Shown here piece after piece: positions 16,658 to 22,926 of a DNA stretch of 32,328 nucleotides. The stretch covers positions 1 through 32,328 of the forward strand of contig JAFRNK010000071.1 of NCBI GenBank assembly GCA_017430225.1. The letters run 5' to 3'. The position numbers and the translations under genes were made by a program. This DNA is from Clostridia bacterium (lineage in GTDB: Bacteria; Bacillota; Clostridia; Christensenellales; Aristaeellaceae). A model generated the notes under the pieces. That model was not told where the DNA came from. It did not search any database and worked only from the letters and a program-made list of their open reading frames with translations. How positions within the stretch are numbered: position 1 is the stretch's first letter; every line of letters starts with the position of its first letter.

Positions 16658-18442
16658 TCAGGTCGTGTATGAGAACTTCGGCTGCTGGCGCTTCGGAATC
16701 GTCTTCACCCAGTCGTTGTCGATCTGATAAGATACAACGCGGACTGTCATCCACTGGAAGCCGTAATCCTTGTCGTAGTTTTCAAACGTCCACTGGTCTT
16801 CCGGAGTTGTCCTTCCGGGCCTCAGACGCTTCGAATACGTCGCTCTCACGATATTGGAACCATCCTTCGTGTTGACAGGCGCCGGCTCGCCGCCGTAGAG
16901 ATAGGCCTCAATCTCCAGCGTAACCTTCGTGATGTTCAGGTCGGTGCTCGTATTCTTCACGCTGATGAGCAGATGTCCCTTTCCGTTGATCGTCGCGTCG
17001 GTGATCCTCAGGACCTTGTTCCACTCGCCGACCTTTACCTCTAACGAAGTCTGGTAACCTCCGTCCTCGGTAATGCCGATGATGGTCGTATCACCATACG
17101 CAATACCTTTGATGGTGGCTTTCGTCTTGTCGCCTGACACGCTGGCAATCCCGGGATTCATGCTGTACCAGCTCATCCGGTTGTTGCCGGCAGTCTTCGG
17201 CTCCAGCTGCGCGCCTGCCGTAGCGGTTTCATTTACATTGATGTACGCGACCTTCCGGAGCATATGCACGCCGGTTACATGCTCAATGACGGATACCTTG
17301 ATCCTGGCACTCTTCTCACTGCCGTCAGTGGCAGCCACAGTCACATACGCTTCGCCATGCTTGACGCCGGTGATCGTGCCGTCCTGAGCAACCGTCACAA
17401 TCTTGGAAGAAGACGACGTGAATTTCATTGTCTGATTACTCGCATTTGCCGGCTCGATACGCCAAGTCAGCCGCGTGCTTTCACCGGCGTAAACCTGAAT
17501 CGTCTTATCCGTCACAACCTTGGTGACCGGCTGCTGCACATGGACGGTGGCCGCTGCGGTCACTTCCGGATTCGCCTTGCTCGCGCAGATGATCTGGCAC
17601 TCGCCGAGGGCTATGCCTTTGACGCGGCCTTCCGCGTTGACAGTCGCGACTCCGGTGTCGGTAGACGTCCATACGAGGTTCTTGTTATCCGTATTTGCAG
17701 GCTGTACGGTCGCTTTCAGCACCGCGGTCTTGCCCACGTCAACGGTTATATCAGTCTTGGCGAGTGTGATCTGTTCTGCAGTCTGGACCACGCGCACATT
17801 CATGTCGACGCGCACACGGCTGCCGTCGCAGGCTGTCGCGGTCACGCGCGTTTCACCGCGCTTGATACCGGTGATCACGCCGTTCTCATCCACAGTCGCG
17901 ATTTTCGGGTTTTCAGTTTTCCAGGTCACAGCCTTCATCGGTGCACTTTCCGGCGTGGCATTTGCGGTCAGTTGAATCGAACCGCCCACGGGCAGGCTGC
18001 GCACCGCAGGTGTAATCGCGATGCTGCTGACAGGCTGGATCACCAGCACGCGGTAGCTCAGCACGGGTTCCGGATCCTGCTTGCTGGCAATCGTCAGCAC
18101 AGTACTGCCCTTTTTCGAACCGGTGATACTATGGTCATAAACCTTTACGATCGTACTGTCATCTACAGACAGGGTATAACGCTTGTTTTTGACCGTTTTG
18201 GGCAGTACGGTAACATTCAGTTCATAGCTCTTTTTCAGGGGGAGCAGCAGCACAGGCAATGCATCCTCCCCCGCCTTTTCCGTTTCTTCCAGCATATCAG
18301 CCAGCAGCGGATCGTCCGCAGCAAAAACCGGCAGTTTTTCAGCATTCAATTCCAGGCTGACCGCTTCGTTTCCCTCAGCCATTGCCGGAATGCATGCACA
18401 AAGCAATGCCAGTAACAGCAGCACAACAATCGTCTTTCTCAT
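16658..18442 (-). CDS. Secreted Ig-like (Big_2) repeat protein
   Basis: This 594-residue protein has a signal peptide (MRKTIVVLLLLALLCACIPAMA). A first degenerate beta-domain is followed by four recognisable Big_2 (bacterial Ig-like group 2) repeats of about 80 residues. Each has the pattern V-G-x-(S/T)-x-x-L...P-x-x-A...V-x-W-x-(S/T)...A-T-V-(D/N)...G-x-I-x-G-(I/V)...G-x-(T/A)-x-(V/I)-T. A C-terminal beta-rich domain of about 125 residues (from WNKVLRITDATING) has no family I can name. There is no LPXTG or transmembrane anchor at the C terminus. ATG 18442 has AGGAGG eight bases upstream. It is probably a surface-associated adhesin or scaffold. It lies 61 bases after the SGNH hydrolase gene in the same operon. 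Confidence 0.86.
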   Translation of the reverse strand: MRKTIVVLLLLALLCACIPAMAEGNEAVSLELNAEKLPVFAADDPLLADMLEETEKAGEDALPVLLLPLKKSYELNVTVLPKTVKNKRYTLSVDDSTIVKVYDHSITGSKKGSTVLTIASKQDPEPVLSYRVLVIQPVSSIAITPAVRSLPVGGSIQLTANATPESAPMKAVTWKTENPKIATVDENGVITGIKRGETRVTATACDGSRVRVDMNVRVVQTAEQITLAKTDITVDVGKTAVLKATVQPANTDNKNLVWTSTDTGVATVNAEGRVKGIALGECQIICASKANPEVTAAATVHVQQPVTKVVTDKTIQVYAGESTRLTWRIEPANASNQTMKFTSSSSKIVTVAQDGTITGVKHGEAYVTVAATDGSEKSARIKVSVIEHVTGVHMLRKVAYINVNETATAGAQLEPKTAGNNRMSWYSMNPGIASVSGDKTKATIKGIAYGDTTIIGITEDGGYQTSLEVKVGEWNKVLRITDATINGKGHLLISVKNTSTDLNITKVTLEIEAYLYGGEPAPVNTKDGSNIVRATYSKRLRPGRTTPEDQWTFENYDKDYGFQWMTVRVVSYQIDNDWVKTIPKRQQPKFSYTT

Positions 18443-18503
18443 CAGTTGCTCCTCCTTTAAAATCCCTGACTCACAGGGCTTTATCACCTTTCGACAGCTG
18501 CAA

Positions 18504-19163
18504 TCAGTTCTCCGCTTCCGCCTTAGCCATCGCCTCATCGATCTGGTCGGCGATCTGCCGCATGCCCAGCCGGTCCGGGTGCCCGCACTGCTTGCTGATA
18601 TCGTGCAGGGTCACGCAGTTCACGTGATAGTGCGCACAGGCTTCCTGCATGCTCCGGATCGTGGACGGTTTCATATCCGTGTTGATAACAGCGAAGATGG
18701 CCGCCTGCGGATTGTTCTCGACCGTGTAGCTGAGCATCTCGCAGTAGGCGGGCAGGATCTGTTTCAGGTCCAGGTCTGTCCGCTTCTCATACTGAAGCGA
18801 TCCCACCGGGACTTCCAGCCAGTCGTCGTTGGTGCCGCCGAACAGGATGATGCAGTCCGGCTTTTCCCCGTTGACGCCTGCGGAAGAGAGGCTGTTCTTC
18901 ATCCGCTTCACGAACGCGTCCTCCAGCTTGTGCTGCTCGCGCACGCTGGTGGAGACCGTCGTGCCGGACGAACTGTCGTTCAGAAGCAGCTTAAGACCGC
19001 GCCTGTGGATGAGCTGGTACCACCAGGTATCCTCCGGGCAGGTCACGTCGTCGATCCCGTCAAATGGATAGAAGACATAATTGTTTTGCGGGATCTGCCC
19101 TTTAAATGTCGAATAGCTGTCTCCGAGGATCGTCAGCTTACAGCCGTATAACCGTTTTCCCAT
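18504..19163 (-). CDS. SGNH/GDSL-type hydrolase
   Basis: This 219-residue protein has no signal peptide. Block I is L-T-I-L-G-D-S-Y-S-T-F with nucleophile Ser16. Block III is F-G-G-T-N-D-D-W with Asn112. The block V region is KQCGHPDRLGM with His195. The acid three residues before the catalytic His (D-x-x-H in most family members) is Gln192 here, so the protein may use a dyad or another Asp such as Asp188. Members hydrolyse esters of lipids or acetylated sugars, and no substrate can be inferred. ATG 19163 follows AGGAGGG (19171-19177), and an upstream in-frame ATG (19196) lies in the promoter -10. It is the first gene of the six-gene minus-strand operon. Confidence 0.83.
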   Translation of the reverse strand: MGKRLYGCKLTILGDSYSTFKGQIPQNNYVFYPFDGIDDVTCPEDTWWYQLIHRRGLKLLLNDSSSGTTVSTSVREQHKLEDAFVKRMKNSLSSAGVNGEKPDCIILFGGTNDDWLEVPVGSLQYEKRTDLDLKQILPAYCEMLSYTVENNPQAAIFAVINTDMKPSTIRSMQEACAHYHVNCVTLHDISKQCGHPDRLGMRQIADQIDEAMAKAEAEN

Positions 19164-19195
19164 GCGGCATCCCTCCTGCTCAATAGAGTCGGTCA

Positions 19196-19224
19196 ATTAT
19201 ACCATGCGGCCCAATTCACGTCAA
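19196..19224 (-). promoter_or_regulatory. Promoter of the six-gene envelope operon
   Basis: On the minus strand, TTGACG (19224-19219) is followed after 17 bases by a perfect TATAAT (19201-19196). Its -35 is the left arm of the palindrome at 19219-19236, which also carries the -35 of the divergent galE promoter. Confidence 0.8.
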
Positions 19225-19236
19225 TTTCAATTGACG
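19219..19236. promoter_or_regulatory. Palindrome holding both divergent -35 elements; likely operator
   Basis: CGTCAATT (19219-19226), TC, then AATTGACG (19229-19236) form a perfect inverted repeat. Each arm contains one TTGACG -35 hexamer, pointing outward. A single bound dimer would control both promoters at once. Confidence 0.7.
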
Positions 19237-19259
19237 CAATTGATAACTTGTATTATTAT
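19231..19259 (+). promoter_or_regulatory. Promoter of galE-apbE
   Basis: TTGACG (19231-19236) and TATTAT (19254-19259) are spaced by 17 bases. This mirrors the geometry of the minus-strand promoter on the other arm of the palindrome. Confidence 0.75.
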
Positions 19260-19302
19260 ATATTCAGCAAAATAAGTACTTATGAACGGAGGATCATCGG
19301 AT

Positions 19303-20316
19303 ATGGCAGTACTCTTAACGGGCGGAGCAGGATACATCGGGTCGCACACCGCGCTGTGCATCGCAAACGCCGGTCTGGACGTCGTCGTCCTGGACAATCT
19401 GAGCAATTCGAGCCCGGAGGCCATCCGGCGCGTGAGCGAGCTCACCGGCAAAGACATTCCCCTGATCGTCGGCGACTGCACCTCGAAGGACGATCTCGAA
19501 AAGGTCTTTTCCGCGTATCCGATCGACCAGGTCGTGCACTTCGCGGGCCTGAAGGCCGTCGGTGAGTCAGTCGCCAAGCCGCTCATGTATTACCGCAACA
19601 ACCTGGACGCCTCCCTGACGCTGCTCGAAGTCATGGCCGCCCACGGCTGCAGGCAGTTGGTCTTCTCCTCCTCCGCGACCGTGTACGGCACCATCCAGGA
19701 GATGCCCCTGAAGGAGACCTTCCCCCTCGGCTGCACCAACCCCTACGGCTGGACCAAATACATGTCCGAGCAGATTTTTCGCGACGTTGGGCACGCGAAC
19801 CCCGACCTGTCCATCATCCTGCTTCGCTATTTCAACCCCGTAGGCGCGCATGAAAGCGGGCGGATCGGCGAGGATCCAAACGGTATCCCCAACAACCTGA
19901 TGCCCTTCATCTGCCAGGTCGCCAAGGGCAGGCTCGCGGAGCTCAGCGTCTACGGCGACGATTACCCGACGCCGGACGGCACGGGCGTGCGCGACTACAT
20001 CCACGTCGTGGACCTGGCCGAAGGCCACCTGGCCGCGCTGAACTATGCCCGCGAGCACCAGGGCGTCGAAGTCTTCAACCTCGGTACCGGCGTCGGCTAC
20101 AGCGTGCTGCAGATGGTGCACACGTTTGAAAAAGTCAACAACATCCATCTGCCCTACCGCATCGCGCCTCGCCGCCCGGGCGATATCGCCACCTGCTACG
20201 CAGATCCGACGAAGGCACGCGAGATCCTGCACTGGCAGACACACCGCTCGCTTGAGGATATGTGCCGCGACGCCTGGAACTGGCAAGACAAGAACCCCAT
20301 GGGCTATCGCGCGTAA
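19303..20316 (+). CDS. galE: UDP-glucose 4-epimerase
   Basis: This 337-residue cytoplasmic short-chain dehydrogenase-type enzyme interconverts UDP-glucose and UDP-galactose with bound NAD. It has the Rossmann motif T-G-G-A-G-Y-I-G-S-H at residues 6-15, the FSSSATVYG serine region and the catalytic pair Tyr148/Lys152 in Y-G-W-T-K. RYFNPVGAHESG, the GVRDYIHVVDLAEGH segment and PYRIAPRRPGD are also typical. Length equals that of E. coli GalE (338). ATG 19303 is preferred over ATG 19282 because GGAGG (19288-19292) lies between them and the motif then starts at residue 6. It is followed after 16 bases by apbE. Confidence 0.95.
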   Translation: MAVLLTGGAGYIGSHTALCIANAGLDVVVLDNLSNSSPEAIRRVSELTGKDIPLIVGDCTSKDDLEKVFSAYPIDQVVHFAGLKAVGESVAKPLMYYRNNLDASLTLLEVMAAHGCRQLVFSSSATVYGTIQEMPLKETFPLGCTNPYGWTKYMSEQIFRDVGHANPDLSIILLRYFNPVGAHESGRIGEDPNGIPNNLMPFICQVAKGRLAELSVYGDDYPTPDGTGVRDYIHVVDLAEGHLAALNYAREHQGVEVFNLGTGVGYSVLQMVHTFEKVNNIHLPYRIAPRRPGDIATCYADPTKAREILHWQTHRSLEDMCRDAWNWQDKNPMGYRA

Positions 20317-20332
20317 ATACACGGAGGCGGCC

Positions 20333-21415
20333 ATGATAAAATCCGTACTCAGCCGCATACTGGCGCTCATGCTTTGTCTGGCGCTGCTCACCGCACCTGC
20401 CGCGTCGGCGCAGCAGGAAGAACTGCGCCGCTACAGCGCAGCTTTTGACGACACCTTCGATACCATCATCACCCTGATCGGGTACGCGCAGGACCAGGAC
20501 GCTTACGCGCAGGACTATGCGGAGGTCTATCGCATCTTCGTCGAATATCACCGGCTGTTCGACGCCTACCACACCTATGACGGGATCGAAAACCTCTGCT
20601 CCGTCAACCAGAAAGCCGGTCAGGCACCGGTCGAAATCGATCAGAAGCTGTATGATTTCCTGGCCTGGTGCCTCGAGCGCGAAGCCGAGTTCGGGACCGA
20701 ACAGACCAACATCGCCTTGGGGGCGGTGCTGCAACTGTGGCACAGTTACCGGGAAGCCGGCATCGATCATCCCGACCAGGCGGAACTCCCGCCGATGGAC
20801 GAGCTTCAGGAAGCGTCGAAGCACACCGATATCAGCGACGTCATCCTCGATCCCGAGACCATGACCGTTTACTTCGCCGACCCGGAACTGCAGCTCGATT
20901 TCGGCGCGGTCGCGAAGGGCTACACCGCCCAGATGGCCGCGAACTATCTTGCCGGCTCCGACATGCCTTGCTTCATCCTGAACGCGGGCGGCAACGTCTG
21001 TGCCGGACACCGGAAACCGGACACCGGTGCGCTGTGGGGCGTCGGCATCCAGGATCCGGACGGCGTCACCGGCAACGACCTGTTCGATACGATCTTCGCT
21101 GCGGACAAGGCCGTGGTCACCTCCGGCGATTACCAGCGATTCTACGTGGTCGACGGCCAGCGCTACGCGCACCTGATCTCCCCCGACACCCTGATGCCCG
21201 CTGACAATTTCCGCGGCGTCACAGTCGTCGCGGACGATTCCGGGCTCTGCGACTTCCTCTCCACCTATCTCTTCATTGCCGATTACGAGACGGGATCGTC
21301 CCTCGTCGAATCCCTTCCCGGCGTCGAAGCCCTGTGGATCCTCCCGGACCGCACCTGCCGTTATTCCGAGGGCATGGGCGCCTACCTGAAGAGCGCGGGA
21401 GCAACGAATAAGTAA
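20333..21415 (+). CDS. apbE: FAD:protein FMN transferase (ApbE family), exported
   Basis: This 360-residue protein has a signal peptide (MIKSVLSRILALMLCLALLTAPAASA). ApbE/Ftp enzymes attach FMN to Thr or Ser of extracytoplasmic flavoproteins, such as Rnf or Nqr subunits or FMN-binding proteins. Conserved features include FDDTFDTIITLIGYA at the N terminus, LDFGAVAKGYTAQMAA, FILNAGGNVCAGH, AVVTSGDYQRFY, YAHLISPDTLMPA and DSGLCDFLSTYLF, whose Asp belongs to the metal site. No Cys follows a lipobox, so it is secreted or anchored by its signal. GGAGG at 20323-20327 precedes ATG 20333. No flavoprotein substrate is encoded in the window. Confidence 0.92.
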   Translation: MIKSVLSRILALMLCLALLTAPAASAQQEELRRYSAAFDDTFDTIITLIGYAQDQDAYAQDYAEVYRIFVEYHRLFDAYHTYDGIENLCSVNQKAGQAPVEIDQKLYDFLAWCLEREAEFGTEQTNIALGAVLQLWHSYREAGIDHPDQAELPPMDELQEASKHTDISDVILDPETMTVYFADPELQLDFGAVAKGYTAQMAANYLAGSDMPCFILNAGGNVCAGHRKPDTGALWGVGIQDPDGVTGNDLFDTIFAADKAVVTSGDYQRFYVVDGQRYAHLISPDTLMPADNFRGVTVVADDSGLCDFLSTYLFIADYETGSSLVESLPGVEALWILPDRTCRYSEGMGAYLKSAGATNK

Positions 21416-21441
21416 CGCATAAAACAAGGCATAAGGAACAG

Positions 21442-21474
21442 AAAAACGTCCGTCGAATCTGCGGACGTTTTTTT
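21442..21474 (+). terminator. Rho-independent terminator after apbE
   Basis: AAAAACGTCCG (21442-21452) pairs with CGGACGTTTTT (21462-21472), with the T-run continuing to 21474. It ends the galE-apbE unit. Confidence 0.9.
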
Positions 21475-21678
21475 CATTGTTACCTGAAGCGAAAAAACTG
21501 ACAAGCCTGAATATTGTGATCCGTGCTCAACTTGCTCCAGCGCCTTGAACCCGCAACCGGTTTACTGGATAAGTACAGAAAGCCGTACGACATCATATTC
21601 ACCACTTTCGTCGGCACGGTCGTCTATGAAGGCGAATGGCAGGTCTCCTTTCAATCAAGGACGAAATATGGTATAGGA
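21475..21678. other. Spacer without a convincing gene
   Basis: This is the convergent space between apbE and the exonuclease gene. A plus-strand frame from a GTG at 21523 would give 62 residues but has no ribosome site and no recognisable family. TCCTT/AAGGA inverted pentamers near 21650 are too small to call a terminator. I see no tRNA or riboswitch. Confidence 0.5.
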
Positions 21679-22275
21679 TCACGTCTGCCCCTGCTTTTCC
21701 CTTCGCCATGAGGCGTACGGTCTCACCGTCCTCATCGCATACATATCAAAGCGCCGCTCAAACCTGACGGGATCAAAGCCTTTTTCCAGATAATTCCTGA
21801 GCAGGAACGCACACGCGCGGCTGTCGCTGCCTGCCTGATGGTGGTCGAGCGGGATGCCGAGGGCGTCGCACATCGTGTTCAGGCGATGATTCGGCAGCCG
21901 CGGATAGACACAGCGGCCCATGCGCACGGTACACAGGTAGGGATAGGTATCGAGGCTTGAAAGCCCGTAATCGCGCAGGCAGGAGGCCAGCACGTGCATA
22001 TCAAACTGCGCGTTGTGCGCGACCAGTACGCAGCTGTCAAACAGCGGCCGAACGAGCGCCCACAGCTCCGGAAAGGCCATCGCCTGTCCCGCCGCTTCCG
22101 GCGTGATGCCGGTCAGGGCGATATTGAAATCATCGAAATGCGTCTCGGGATTGATCAATGTCGCATGCGTGCGTTTGACCTGGCCATCCTCGATCACCGT
22201 CAGGCCGATGGCGCTCATGCGGTCGTTGCGCGCGTTCGGCGTTTCGACGTCAAACGCCAGGTATCTGCGCGTCAT
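21679..22275 (-). CDS. DEDDh 3'-5' exonuclease (DNA polymerase III epsilon-like)
   Basis: This 198-residue protein has Exo I Y-L-A-F-D-V-E-T (first Asp/Glu pair) at the N terminus. Exo II is in V-L-V-A-H-N-A-Q-F-D-M, and Exo III is H-H-Q-A-G-S-D-S-R-A, containing the histidine-aspartate pattern of the DEDDh class. Such proteins degrade single-stranded DNA or RNA 3' ends in proofreading, repair or RNA turnover. The short size, with only the exonuclease domain, argues for a stand-alone nuclease rather than PolC. ATG 22275 overlaps the stop of the preceding gene by four bases (ATGA), so it is translationally coupled. It is the third gene of the GTPase-NYN operon. Confidence 0.87.
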   Translation of the reverse strand: MTRRYLAFDVETPNARNDRMSAIGLTVIEDGQVKRTHATLINPETHFDDFNIALTGITPEAAGQAMAFPELWALVRPLFDSCVLVAHNAQFDMHVLASCLRDYGLSSLDTYPYLCTVRMGRCVYPRLPNHRLNTMCDALGIPLDHHQAGSDSRACAFLLRNYLEKGFDPVRFERRFDMYAMRTVRPYASWRREKQGQT

Positions 22276-22925
22276 AGTGCTTTGTCGGCCGGCGGCTCGC
22301 CTTCCGCGTGCGGCAGGCTCCAGCGGTAGTGCGCGCTCAGCAGGCGGATGATCATCACGACCCCGAAGCCCGTCAGCATCGCGGCCGTCTGCCCGACGAC
22401 CGGCCACAGCGCGGCGCATAAAAGCGCGCCGGCCAGGGCCGCGCTCGCATATACGTGCTTGACAAAGATGTACGGTGTACGCCCTGCCATGATATCGCGC
22501 AGCACGCCCCCGCCCACGCCGGTGACGACGCCGACGAAGGTCAGCAGGAACAGGGATTCCGCATGGCCGAGCCCGTAAGCGACCTGCACGCCGCTGACAG
22601 TAAACAGGGACAGGCCCAGTGAATCCGACAGCTGCAGCAGCATCACGGTATGGCGGTGGTTGCCGAGCAGAAAGTGCCGCACCGGCTTTAGAAACACAAT
22701 CAGCGACACCCCGAGCGCCGTGAGCGCGTAGACCGGCTCATGAAAGGTGACCGGCGGGGTATTTCCCAGCAGCAAGTCGCGCACGACGCCGCCGCCGACC
22801 GCTGTCGTCAGGCCCAGGATGGCCACACCGAAAACGTCCATCCCCTTGCGGACGCCCGTCACGGCGCCGGAGACCGCGAACGCTGCCGTTCCGATCAGTT
22901 CCAGCGCCAGGATCAGTTCAGGCAT
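22272..22925 (-). CDS. TRIC/YicG-type (UPF0126) membrane protein, putative cation channel
   Basis: This 217-residue protein has seven hydrophobic helices built from two related halves. The repeated signature is G-G-G-V-V-R-D-L-L-L-G in the first half and G-G-G-V-L-R-D-I-M-A-G-R-T-P in the second. That is diagnostic for the bacterial TRIC-like/UPF0126 family (YicG, YadS), related to trimeric intracellular cation channels. Two copies of a GAVTGVRKGMDVFGV-like start are also visible. The ATG at 22925 comes one base after the stop of the GTPase-NYN gene, and the stop overlaps the exonuclease start. All three genes are therefore tightly coupled. Confidence 0.9.
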   Translation of the reverse strand: MPELILALELIGTAAFAVSGAVTGVRKGMDVFGVAILGLTTAVGGGVVRDLLLGNTPPVTFHEPVYALTALGVSLIVFLKPVRHFLLGNHRHTVMLLQLSDSLGLSLFTVSGVQVAYGLGHAESLFLLTFVGVVTGVGGGVLRDIMAGRTPYIFVKHVYASAALAGALLCAALWPVVGQTAAMLTGFGVVMIIRLLSAHYRWSLPHAEGEPPADKAL

Positions 22926-22926
22926 T

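Noticed and set aside
17264-18415. A 383-codon plus-strand frame opposite the Ig-like repeat protein
   Set aside because: Its apparent internal repetition merely mirrors the Big_2 repeats on the coding strand.
20135-21427. A 430-codon minus-strand open frame opposite galE/apbE
   Set aside because: It crosses two well-supported genes and contains no recognisable domain.
21523-21711. A 62-codon plus-strand frame starting with GTG
   Set aside because: No ribosome site, no family and it runs into the end of the exonuclease gene on the opposite strand.
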